The position numbers were made by a program, and so were the translations under genes. The notes beneath the pieces were generated by a model. That model did not search any database. It was not told the origin of the DNA and saw only the letters and a program-made list of their open reading frames with translations. 64,000 bases of DNA from Chitinophaga rhizosphaerae (GTDB lineage: Bacteria; Bacteroidota; Bacteroidia; Chitinophagales; Chitinophagaceae). The number at the start of each line of letters is the position of its first letter. Positions within the stretch are counted from its first letter, which is position 1. Shown here piece after piece: positions 43,411 to 51,108 of the stretch. Location: the NCBI RefSeq assembly GCF_003958645.1, contig NZ_RXLO01000007.1, forward strand, positions 186,001 through 250,000, in the 5' to 3' direction.

Positions 43411-46008
43411 TTATTGCAGCATGTCCTTGATCTCGCTCAGTTTCATCAGGGCCTGCACGGGCGTGAGGCGGTTGATGTCCATCTCGCTGAGTTTCTCACG
43501 GATAGCCTTGAACGTATCGCTGTGGGTGTCGAAAATGCTGAGCTGCAACTTCTGCACCGGCGCGGCGATCTGCTCCATGGGCGCCTCGATGTGCTGGCTT
43601 TCCAGCTGGGAGAGGATTTCATTGGCCCGCTTGATGAGCTGCGGCGGCATCCCGGCGATCCTGGCCACGTGGATACCGAAGCTCTGGCTGCTGCCGCCGG
43701 GCGCCAGTTTCCGGAGGAAGATGATCTTGTTGCCGACTTCTTTATTGGTGATGTGGAAATTTTTCACGCGGGAATGCGTGTTCTCCAGCTCGTTCAGTTC
43801 GTGATAGTGCGTGGCGAAAAGGGTTTTGGGGCGGTGCTCCGTCATATCGTGCAGGTACTCCACGATGCTCCAGGCGATGGAAATCCCGTCGTACGTGCTC
43901 GTTCCCCGGCCGATCTCGTCGAGGATGATGAGGCTGCGCGGGGAAATGTTGTTGATGATGCTCGCCGTTTCATTCATCTCCACCATGAAGGTCGACTCCC
44001 CGCCGCTGAGATTGTCGCTCGCGCCGACGCGGGTGAATATTTTGTCCGTCAGCCCGATCTCCGCCGCGCTGGCCGGCACAAAGCTGCCCATGTGCGCCAT
44101 GAGCGTGATGAGCGCCGTTTGCCGCAACAATGCCGATTTACCCGACATGTTGGGCCCTGTGAGGATGATCACCTGCTGGTGCTCGTGATCCAGCAGCAGG
44201 TCGTTGTTGACATAACTTTCCCCCGGCGGCAATCCCTGTTCGATCACGGGGTGGCGGCCTTCGGTAATGTTCAGCTGGAAACTGTCGTTCACCACCGGCC
44301 GGCGGTATTTGAACTGCACGGCGTTATGCGCGAAACAGTGGAGGCAGTCGAGCCGCGCGAGCGCCTGTGCGTTGCGTTGCACGGGCACGATGAATTCCTG
44401 CAAAGCGAGGATCAGCGCATCGTACAGCTGAATTTCCAGCGCCATGATCTTGTCTTCCGCGCCCACGATTTTCTCTTCATATTCCTTCAGCTCCGGCGTA
44501 ATATAACGCTCGGCGTTAGCGAGGGTTTGCTTGCGGATCCAGTTGTCGGGCACCTTGTTCTTGTGCGTATTGGTCACCTCGAGATAATACCCGAATACGT
44601 TGTTGAACGCCACTTTGAGGGAAGGGATCCCCGTTGCCTCGGATTCCTGCTGCTGGATGCGGAGCAGGTATTCCTTGCCGCTGGAGGCGATGGCGCGAAG
44701 GTCGTCGAGCGTTGCGTCTACCCCTTCACGGATCACGCCACCTTTGTTCGCCAGCACGGGCGGGTTATCGGAAATCTGTTGCAAAATCCTGTCCAGGATG
44801 GGCCTGCAGGGATCGAGCTGTTCCTGTAACTGCCGCAGCATGGGGTCCTGCACGTCGCCGAGGAGGGCGGAAACGTCTTCCACTTCCTTGAGCGCCCTGG
44901 CAAGCTGCATCACTTCGCGCGGGTTGATCTTGCGGAGCGGGATTTTGGACACCAGCCTTTCGAGGTCGCCCACGTTGCGGAGGTGCTGTTGCAGTTTATG
45001 GGTAAGGTCGGTTTCGCGGATGAGGGTTTCCACCGCATCGAGCCTTTCGTTGATCTTCTGAATATCACGAAGGGGAAATACGATCCAGCGTTTGAGCAGG
45101 CGCGCGCCCATGGGCGTGAGCGTATGGTCGAGCGTGCCGATAAGCGATTTCCCGTGTTCCACGGTGCTTTGCAGCAGCTCGAGGTTGCGGATGGTAAAGC
45201 GGTCCATCCACAGGAAATCGTCCTGGTCGATGCGCTGCAAACTGGTGATATGCTGGAGGTTGGGATGCTCGGTGTCTTTGAGATAGTGCATGGTGGCGCC
45301 TGCGGCGATGATCGCTTCGCCCAGTTCCTCCACACCGAACCCTTTCAGGTTGTGCGTCTCGAAATGCCTGAGCAAAATCTCGCGGGCGTAAGTACCCGTG
45401 AAAATCCACTCGTCGAGGTTATAGGTGTAAAACCGCGACCCGAACGTTTGCCGGAAATGCTTCTGCTGCTGCCGCGCGAAAATGACTTCGGCGGGGCGGA
45501 ACGATTGCAATAATTTGTCGATATATTCGAGACTGCCCTGTGCGATGTAGAACTCCCCGGTGGAAATATCGAGGAAAGCCACGCCGGTCACGTCTCCCCC
45601 GAAATGAACGGCGGCGAGGAAGTTATTCTGGCTGTTTTCGAGGATTTTGTCGTTAACGGCCACACCGGGCGTCACCATTTCGGTAACCCCGCGCTTCACG
45701 ATGCCTTTCACGGTTTTCGGGTCTTCCAGCTGGTCGCACACCGCCACGCGATGCCCGGCTTTTACGAGTTTGTGGAGGTAGGAGTCCAGCGAATGGTGCG
45801 GGAAACCGGCCAGGTCCACAAACGAAGCGGAGCCGTTGGCTCTTTTGGTGAGCACGATGCCGAGTACTTTCGACGCGATAACGGCGTCCTGGTTGAACGT
45901 TTCATAAAAATCTCCCACCCTGAAAAGCAGCACGGCATCCGGATACCGGGCTTTGATGGCGTTGTGTTGCTGCATCAGGGGCGTTTCTTCCGATTTGCTT
46001 TTAGCCAT
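43411..46008 (-). CDS. mutS: DNA mismatch repair protein MutS
   Basis: An 865-residue MutS. The mismatch-reading motif FYETF (F-x-E type) is near residue 32. The connector, lever and clamp regions follow, and the C-terminal ATPase has Walker A TGPNMSGKSALLRQ near 618, the Walker B region LIILDEIGRGTSTYDG, and the ATLFATHYHEL-type signature. Length is that of bacterial MutS1. A -7 element TATATTTG lies only 4 bp before the start codon. It is divergent from the SPOUT methyltransferase gene. Confidence 0.97.
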   Translation of the reverse strand: MAKSKSEETPLMQQHNAIKARYPDAVLLFRVGDFYETFNQDAVIASKVLGIVLTKRANGSASFVDLAGFPHHSLDSYLHKLVKAGHRVAVCDQLEDPKTVKGIVKRGVTEMVTPGVAVNDKILENSQNNFLAAVHFGGDVTGVAFLDISTGEFYIAQGSLEYIDKLLQSFRPAEVIFARQQQKHFRQTFGSRFYTYNLDEWIFTGTYAREILLRHFETHNLKGFGVEELGEAIIAAGATMHYLKDTEHPNLQHITSLQRIDQDDFLWMDRFTIRNLELLQSTVEHGKSLIGTLDHTLTPMGARLLKRWIVFPLRDIQKINERLDAVETLIRETDLTHKLQQHLRNVGDLERLVSKIPLRKINPREVMQLARALKEVEDVSALLGDVQDPMLRQLQEQLDPCRPILDRILQQISDNPPVLANKGGVIREGVDATLDDLRAIASSGKEYLLRIQQQESEATGIPSLKVAFNNVFGYYLEVTNTHKNKVPDNWIRKQTLANAERYITPELKEYEEKIVGAEDKIMALEIQLYDALILALQEFIVPVQRNAQALARLDCLHCFAHNAVQFKYRRPVVNDSFQLNITEGRHPVIEQGLPPGESYVNNDLLLDHEHQQVIILTGPNMSGKSALLRQTALITLMAHMGSFVPASAAEIGLTDKIFTRVGASDNLSGGESTFMVEMNETASIINNISPRSLIILDEIGRGTSTYDGISIAWSIVEYLHDMTEHRPKTLFATHYHELNELENTHSRVKNFHITNKEVGNKIIFLRKLAPGGSSQSFGIHVARIAGMPPQLIKRANEILSQLESQHIEAPMEQIAAPVQKLQLSIFDTHSDTFKAIREKLSEMDINRLTPVQALMKLSEIKDMLQ

Positions 46009-46012
46009 GCGG

Positions 46013-46020
46013 CAAATATA
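46013..46020 (-). promoter_or_regulatory. mutS -7 promoter element
   Basis: Minus-strand TATATTTG (TAnnTTTG) ends 4 bp before the mutS ATG, implying a leaderless or nearly leaderless mRNA. Confidence 0.55.
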
Positions 46021-46082
46021 GGGCGCCGGAGGCGAAGGGCGATGGACGGTGGAAAAAATGAGGGCAATATGCCCCCTTGAAG

Positions 46083-46090
46083 TATCTTTG
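46083..46090 (+). promoter_or_regulatory. -7 promoter element of the SPOUT methyltransferase gene
   Basis: TATCTTTG (TAnnTTTG) ends 4 bp before ATG 46095, which argues for this start and for a leaderless mRNA. Confidence 0.55.
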
Positions 46091-46094
46091 CGGC

Positions 46095-46628
46095 ATGCGG
46101 AAGTTACAAATGGACGAGCTTGGCCGGAAATCGGTCGCGGAATTCAAGGCGGCAGACAAGACGCCGCTGGTAGTGGTATTGGATAACGTACGAAGCATGC
46201 ACAATGTGGGTTCCGTGTTCCGGACGGCCGATGCGTTCCTCCTCCAGGGCATCGCCCTGTGCGGATACACGCCCGTTCCTCCGCACCGCGACATTCAGAA
46301 AACCGCCCTGGGCGCCACCGATACGGTCGAATGGCAGTATTTTGCCACCACCGTGGAAGCTGTGGAGGCCCTCAAGGCCGAGGGTTTCGCCATCATCGCC
46401 ATCGAGCAGGCCGCCAGCAGCGTGATGCTCGACGCTTTTCGACCCGGAGATAAACCGCTGGCGCTGGTTTTCGGTAACGAAGTAAGCGGGGTAGACCCAT
46501 CTGTGATGCAACTGGCCGACGGCTGTATCGAAATCCCGCAGCTCGGGATGAAACATTCCCTCAATATCTCCGTCAGCACGGGCATCGTCATCTGGGACCT
46601 TTTTTGTAAACTGACCAAAGCACAATAG
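46095..46628 (+). CDS. SpoU/TrmH-type SPOUT RNA 2'-O-methyltransferase
   Basis: A 177-residue methyltransferase with the three SPOUT motifs: NVRSMHNVGSVFRTADAF (motif 1), LALVFGNEVSGVD (motif 2) and IPQLGMKHSLNISVSTGI (motif 3), forming the deep trefoil knot that binds SAM. It would methylate a ribose in tRNA or rRNA; the exact target is not readable. It lacks an N-terminal substrate-binding extension. ATG 46095 is preferred to the in-frame ATG at 46077 because the -7 element lies between them. The next gene follows by 3 bp. Confidence 0.92.
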   Translation: MRKLQMDELGRKSVAEFKAADKTPLVVVLDNVRSMHNVGSVFRTADAFLLQGIALCGYTPVPPHRDIQKTALGATDTVEWQYFATTVEAVEALKAEGFAIIAIEQAASSVMLDAFRPGDKPLALVFGNEVSGVDPSVMQLADGCIEIPQLGMKHSLNISVSTGIVIWDLFCKLTKAQ

Positions 46629-46631
46629 ACC

Positions 46632-47504
46632 ATGGCATCTCACACGATCCGGAATTACCTGTCGCTCGTTAAATTCAGCCACACCATTTTCGCCATGCCT
46701 TTCGCGCTGACCGGCTTTTTCCTGGCGGTCACCTGGGCCGGCGAGCCCTTCAGCTTGAAGCTTTTCGGGCTGGTGGTCCTTTGTATGGTGTTTGCGAGAA
46801 GCGCCGCCATGGCGTTCAACCGCTGGCTCGACGCGGAAATAGACCGCCGCAATCCCCGGACCGCCAGGCGCGAGATCCCCGCGGGCATCATCAGCCCCGG
46901 CAACGCGCTGTATTTCGTGATCGGCAACGTGGTCCTGTTCATGGTCACCACCTGGTTCATCAACCTGCTCTGCTTTTTCCTTTCGCCCGTGGCTATCATC
47001 GTGGTGCTGGGATACAGTTATACCAAACGCTTCACGCCGCTTTGCCACCTGGTGCTCGGTGTGGGACTGTCGCTCGCGCCCATCGGGGCCTTCCTCGCGG
47101 TTACGGGTTATTTCAGCCTGCTGCCGGTGCTCCTGAGCGGGATGGTGCTGTGCTGGGTGAGCGGGTTCGACATTATATATAGTCTGCAAGACGAAGATTT
47201 CGACCGTTCGCAGCAATTGCACAGCATTCCCGCATGGCTGGGCAAGCCCGGTGCGCTCCGTTTTTCGGAAGTTTTGCACGTCGTCACGGCGGCGCTGGCA
47301 ATTGCTATCGGGCTCATGGGCGGGTTTCACTGGGTATACTGGATCGGGGCGGCCGTATTCATCGTTATGCTCATCATGCAACACAGGCTGGTGAAACCCG
47401 ATGATCTGAGCCGTGTGAACATCGCTTTCATGACTTCCAACGGGATTGCGAGCGTCGTGTACGCCGTGTTCGCCATCGCCGATATGTTTATTTTCAAAAA
47501 CTGA
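46632..47504 (+). CDS. UbiA-like polyprenyltransferase
   Basis: A 290-residue membrane protein with about eight hydrophobic helices. The first aspartate-rich motif is NRWLDAEID (Asn63, Asp67, Asp71) and the second is YSLQDEDFDRSQQLHSIP. It attaches a polyprenyl chain to an aromatic acceptor in quinone synthesis. The arrangement (no adjacent men genes) and the UbiA-like sequence fit the futalosine-pathway prenyltransferase MqnP as well as 4-hydroxybenzoate prenyltransferase; menaquinone is the expected quinone in this phylum. It sits between the SPOUT methyltransferase and ruvX with gaps of only 3 bp. Confidence 0.88.
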   Translation: MASHTIRNYLSLVKFSHTIFAMPFALTGFFLAVTWAGEPFSLKLFGLVVLCMVFARSAAMAFNRWLDAEIDRRNPRTARREIPAGIISPGNALYFVIGNVVLFMVTTWFINLLCFFLSPVAIIVVLGYSYTKRFTPLCHLVLGVGLSLAPIGAFLAVTGYFSLLPVLLSGMVLCWVSGFDIIYSLQDEDFDRSQQLHSIPAWLGKPGALRFSEVLHVVTAALAIAIGLMGGFHWVYWIGAAVFIVMLIMQHRLVKPDDLSRVNIAFMTSNGIASVVYAVFAIADMFIFKN

Positions 47505-47507
47505 CGA

Positions 47508-47921
47508 ATGCCGAGAATAATGGCCATCGATTATGGCAAGAAACGTACGGGACTGGCGGTGACCGACCCTTTGAAGATGATCGCCACCGGCTTGGGGATG
47601 GTGCCTTCGCATGAGCTGATACCTTATTTAAAGAAGTATTTCGCTGCGGAAGCGGTGGAACTGATCATTATCGGTATGCCCCGCAACCTGGACGGTTCCG
47701 CGACGGACGCGACGGCCCTGGTGCAGGAGTGCATCCGCATCCTCAAAAAGCATTTCCCGGAAATGCCCCTCAAACAGATGGATGAGCGTTTCACGTCCAA
47801 AATGGCTTTCCAGAGTATGCTAGACAGCGGGTTGAAGAAGAAAGACCGCCAGCAGAAAGGGCTGGTAGACGAGATCAGCGCCACGATCCTGCTGCAGGAA
47901 TACCTTCAGTTCAACGGTTGA
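47508..47921 (+). CDS. ruvX: RuvX/YqgF-type Holliday junction resolvase / pre-16S rRNA nuclease
   Basis: A 137-residue RNase H-fold protein starting RIMAIDYGKKRTGLAVTD, the family signature with the first acidic residue at Asp8. The central VELIIIGMPRNLDGS and the C-terminal MDERFTSKMA and KGLVDEISATILLQEYL segments complete the active site (Asp and Glu). YqgF proteins process the 16S rRNA 5' end and have been described as resolvases. It starts 3 bp after the prenyltransferase gene. Confidence 0.93.
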   Translation: MPRIMAIDYGKKRTGLAVTDPLKMIATGLGMVPSHELIPYLKKYFAAEAVELIIIGMPRNLDGSATDATALVQECIRILKKHFPEMPLKQMDERFTSKMAFQSMLDSGLKKKDRQQKGLVDEISATILLQEYLQFNG

Positions 47922-47933
47922 CCGGAATTTTCG

Positions 47934-47941
47934 TAAATTTG
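47934..47941 (+). promoter_or_regulatory. Candidate -7 promoter element of def
   Basis: TAAATTTG fits TAnnTTTG, 26 bp before the def start; no clear -33 element at the right distance. Confidence 0.4.
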
Positions 47942-47967
47942 CATTTTCCAACAGATTAGCATTAACA

Positions 47968-48546
47968 ATGATATTACCAATCGTAGCCTATGGAGCCGCC
48001 GTGCTCCGGGAAGTTTGTCCGGACATCACGCCCGATTACCCGAACCTGCCGCAATTGATCGATAATATGTGGGAAACCATGTACGCCTCCAACGGGGTGG
48101 GCCTGGCCGCACCGCAGATCAACAAGCCGATCCGCCTGTTCGTGATCGACAGCAAGCAGATCATCGATAACCTGGAGGAAGACGAGCAGAACGATTTCCC
48201 GGGGGATAAGGGTGTGAAGCAGGTATTCATCAACGCGCACATCGTTGATACCGATGGCGACGATTGGGCGTATAACGAAGGATGCCTCAGCATCCCGAAA
48301 GTGCGGGAAGACGTTTACCGTCCCGAAAAAGTGACGCTGCGGTATGTTGATGAAAACTTCCGGCCGCACGAGCAAACCTTCCACGGTGTAACGGCCCGGG
48401 TGATTTTCCATGAATACGACCACATCGAAGGCAAACTGTTCATCGATTACCTGAAACCGCTGAAGAAGCGCCTCATCAAGAGCCGCCTCGATGATATTTC
48501 GAAAGGAAAGATCCGCGTAGACTATAAAATGATCTTCCCCAAATAA
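47968..48546 (+). CDS. def: Peptide deformylase
   Basis: A 192-residue metalloenzyme that removes the formyl group from nascent proteins. The three motifs are complete: GVGLAAPQI (43-51), EGCLSIP (Cys106 metal ligand) and HEYDH (His148, Glu149, His152). An insertion around 65-82 (NLEEDEQNDFPGDKG) is characteristic of the type found in Bacteroidota. It is separated from ruvX by 46 bp containing its own candidate promoter. A weak A/T-rich hairpin follows at 48560-48585. Confidence 0.96.
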   Translation: MILPIVAYGAAVLREVCPDITPDYPNLPQLIDNMWETMYASNGVGLAAPQINKPIRLFVIDSKQIIDNLEEDEQNDFPGDKGVKQVFINAHIVDTDGDDWAYNEGCLSIPKVREDVYRPEKVTLRYVDENFRPHEQTFHGVTARVIFHEYDHIEGKLFIDYLKPLKKRLIKSRLDDISKGKIRVDYKMIFPK

Positions 48547-48559
48547 TCCCTCCAGGAAA

Positions 48560-48585
48560 AGGCATTAAAAAATATATTTATGCCT
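48560..48585 (+). terminator. Weak hairpin after def
   Basis: AGGCAT / ATGCCT arms with a 14-nt A/T loop and no T-run; a poor terminator candidate. Confidence 0.3.
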
Positions 48586-48645
48586 GATTAATTGATATTG
48601 TAATAATTTTTATTATTTTAGGGCCACTATTTCCGAATCCAACAC

Positions 48646-49197
48646 TTGGGAACCTCTAATACATATACCGAAATTGAACTGGTGCAAGGCCTCCGCGCGA
48701 GAGACCAGCAGATATTCGGGTACCTGTACGATCACTATTCGCCTGCGCTGTATGGAGTGGTGCTGAAAGTGCTCAATGATGAAAATGCTGCCAGTGATGT
48801 ATTGCAGGAAGTATTCTTGAAAATCTGGCGGGGGATAGAAAAATATGACACAGAGAAGGGGCGTCTGTTTACCTGGATGCTCAATATAGCCCGCAATACC
48901 GCCATAGACACACTCCGTTCCAAAGCCCACAAGCTGGATCAAAAAATCCATGAACTCACGAATGACGTATATCTACAAACAAGTCAGCTTGCAGTTCATC
49001 CATCCGTGGATCACCTTGGCCTCACCAAGGTGCTGGAAAAGCTGAGCAAAGAACAGCGGACGATTATTGATCTTGCCTACTACAAGGGTTGCACCCAGGA
49101 AGAAATCGCCAGGTTGCTGGATATTCCATTGGGAACGGTGAAGACACGGATGCGCAATGCCATTATCCAGTTGCGTAACATTTTAAAACAGTTGTAA
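48646..49197 (+). CDS. ECF RNA polymerase sigma factor (SigK-like, stress type)
   Basis: A 183-residue ECF sigma factor: region 2 (IFGYLYDHYSPALYGVVLK; ASDVLQEVFLKIWRGIEKY; LFTWMLNIARNTAIDTLR) and region 4 (RTIIDLAYYKGCTQEEIARLL; PLGTVKTRMRNAIIQLR). The start is TTG at 48646: an in-frame stop lies at 48619-48621 and no ATG or GTG fits. Its partner anti-sigma gene follows by 15 bp. Unlike the 21114 factor it is not tied to a SusC; related pairs respond to oxidative or envelope stress. Confidence 0.92.
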   Translation: MGTSNTYTEIELVQGLRARDQQIFGYLYDHYSPALYGVVLKVLNDENAASDVLQEVFLKIWRGIEKYDTEKGRLFTWMLNIARNTAIDTLRSKAHKLDQKIHELTNDVYLQTSQLAVHPSVDHLGLTKVLEKLSKEQRTIIDLAYYKGCTQEEIARLLDIPLGTVKTRMRNAIIQLRNILKQL

Positions 49198-49212
49198 TTA
49201 GTAAATAGCAAA

Positions 49213-50070
49213 GTGGACGTTCAACGTTACATATCATCCGGTATCATTGAAAGCTACGTCGCCGGGCTGGCCACCGACCCTGAGGTTCGGGACCTGCACA
49301 GCGCCATGGCCCAGTCGCCGGAGCTGAAATCCGCCGTAGACGCGGTTCAGCTCGATATGGAACGGTATGTCGAAATGCAAAGCGTTCCGCCACCGCCCAC
49401 TGAAAAAGATAAATTGTTCCTCCTCATTAATAATGACCAATCTGCCGAAATGGTAGACGTCATGGCCGCAGGCCCTGTGCCCGCGTACGCCTATGAGGCC
49501 GAAGTTCCCCGTGAGCGCAAGCCCCTGCAACTCGTGCATCCCGCATGGAGGGTAGTGGCCGCCGCCGCCATCGCCGGGCTCATCGGTTGCGGATATTACA
49601 TCTTCCAGCAATCCGGCCGGCAGAACGAATGGAAAGCGAAGTACGAAGCGATCCTCCAGGAAAAGGAGACCATGATCGCCGAAAACAAAATCTTCCAAAC
49701 CCGGATGGAGGAAAGCCAGACCATGCTCACCACCATCCGCAGCATGAAAGCGGTCAACATGTACACGGTTACGCCCACCAGGCCCGGCCTGCTCGCCACC
49801 GTTTACTGGAACCAGAAAACTCAGGAAGTTCTCCTCACCATTCATAACCTCCCCGAGCCCGCCCCCGGTCAGCAGTACCAACTGTGGAGCATCGTCAACG
49901 GTAAACCCGTAGACGCCGGCGTATTCGAAATGGGCAGCGCCGCCACCGGCTTCCAGAAAATGAAAGCCGTTCCCGGCGCCCAGATGTTCGCCGTTACCCT
50001 CGAAAAGAAAGGCGGATCGCCCACACCCACCCTCACCGCCATGTACCTCGCAGGCAAAGTGGCGGGCTGA
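49213..50070 (+). CDS. Anti-sigma factor with RskA-type C-terminal domain
   Basis: A 285-residue protein starting at GTG 49213. The N-terminal about 100 residues (SGIIESYVAGLATDPEVRDL) form the cytoplasmic sigma-binding part. A transmembrane helix lies at about 115-134, followed by a coiled-coil-like stretch (EWKAKYEAILQEKETMIAE) and an RskA-type beta domain (TVYWNQKTQEVLLTIHNLPE; GQQYQLWSIVNGKPVDAGVF). No zinc-binding HxxxCxxC motif is seen. It should hold the 48646 sigma factor at the membrane until a periplasmic signal releases it. Confidence 0.9.
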   Translation: MDVQRYISSGIIESYVAGLATDPEVRDLHSAMAQSPELKSAVDAVQLDMERYVEMQSVPPPPTEKDKLFLLINNDQSAEMVDVMAAGPVPAYAYEAEVPRERKPLQLVHPAWRVVAAAAIAGLIGCGYYIFQQSGRQNEWKAKYEAILQEKETMIAENKIFQTRMEESQTMLTTIRSMKAVNMYTVTPTRPGLLATVYWNQKTQEVLLTIHNLPEPAPGQQYQLWSIVNGKPVDAGVFEMGSAATGFQKMKAVPGAQMFAVTLEKKGGSPTPTLTAMYLAGKVAG

Positions 50071-50115
50071 TAACCCCGCAGGCCCGATTCTTGCAGGTGC
50101 CTTACCGGAAATTCT

Positions 50116-50123
50116 TACATTTG
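50116..50123 (+). promoter_or_regulatory. -7 promoter element of the 50128 gene
   Basis: TACATTTG (TAnnTTTG) with TTG at 50091-50093, 22 bp upstream. It ends 4 bp before ATG 50128, again suggesting a leaderless mRNA. Confidence 0.5.
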
Positions 50124-50127
50124 CGCA

Positions 50128-51042
50128 ATGCGAAAAATCCTCCTGACGCTATTCGTCATCCCTGTCATATCCGCTTCCGCACAGGATACCGCCCGATATA
50201 AAGGCATGACCGTCAATCTCGACGAACACGTCGTGAAAGCCAAACGTATCGGCTTCGACGTAAACGGTTTCATTCGCCGCGTAGAGGAAGACACAACGTT
50301 TTACCGCGCTTTCAAGAACCTCCGCATCGTGGGGTTTACGGCCGACAACGATATCCGCATCACCGATAAAAAAGGCGGCAAGACCATCGCCTCGCTCGTT
50401 TCCCGCACGCAGCAGCACATGCAGAACGGCTGCCGCAGCATGCAGGTGATCAGTGAAAAAACGACCGGCAATTTCTACGGCCGCAAAGGCGGCTACAATT
50501 ATTACACCGCAGAACTGTACGCCAACCTCTTCTTTACGAAAGGAACGGTTTGCGGCGATGAAAGCGGCCCGGCGAAAGGGAGCCTCGCCCGTCACCGCTC
50601 CCAACTCAAACAACTCATCTTCAACCCCGGCAAACCCATCACCGGCGTACCGGTGGTCGGCAGCAAAGTAGCCGTGTTCGACCGCAACCTTATGCGCTAT
50701 TACGATTTCAGCGTAACGTCGGGCAACTTCGCCGGAACGGAGTGTTATGTTTTCGGCGCAGTGATGAAGAAAAACCTCAATTCCATCGACCGCGCCGAAA
50801 TCGTGTACGACGAGCTCATCACCTGGTTCAGCAAGGAAACCATGGAAATCGTGGGGCGCCGGTATTCCCTCTCGTACAAAACCCTCATCTTCGATTTCAA
50901 CGTGAAAATGAACGTGCAGATGACCAAGCTCGGCGATCTGCTCCTGCCCGCTGTCATCACGTACGACGGTACCTGGAACGTTCCCTTCAAAAAACGGGAG
51001 ACCGCCGTGTTCACGGCGCGGTTCTCGGAATTCAGGAACTGA
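50128..51042 (+). CDS. Secreted protein of unknown function
   Basis: A 304-residue protein with a signal peptide (cleavage near SASAQ). The mature part is beta-rich, with GYNYYTAELYANLFF, a basic linker (GSLARHRSQLKQLIF) and a repeated strand pattern to the end (YDGTWNVPFKKRETAVFTARFSEF). I do not recognise a family; the shape suggests a carboxypeptidase-regulatory-like or lipid-binding beta fold without clear motifs. It is single, between its own promoter and a bidirectional terminator. Confidence 0.7.
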   Translation: MRKILLTLFVIPVISASAQDTARYKGMTVNLDEHVVKAKRIGFDVNGFIRRVEEDTTFYRAFKNLRIVGFTADNDIRITDKKGGKTIASLVSRTQQHMQNGCRSMQVISEKTTGNFYGRKGGYNYYTAELYANLFFTKGTVCGDESGPAKGSLARHRSQLKQLIFNPGKPITGVPVVGSKVAVFDRNLMRYYDFSVTSGNFAGTECYVFGAVMKKNLNSIDRAEIVYDELITWFSKETMEIVGRRYSLSYKTLIFDFNVKMNVQMTKLGDLLLPAVITYDGTWNVPFKKRETAVFTARFSEFRN

Positions 51043-51057
51043 CGAAATCCATATATG

Positions 51058-51094
51058 AAAAATCCCCTCCAGGCCAGGCCGGGAGGGGATTTTC
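51058..51094. terminator. Bidirectional terminator between convergent genes
   Basis: Stem AATCCCCTCC / GGAGGGGATT with a short GC-rich loop. A-run on the left and TTT on the right serve the genes ending at 51042 (plus) and 51109 (minus). Confidence 0.85.
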
Positions 51095-51108
51095 GTTTAT
51101 CGGGAATG

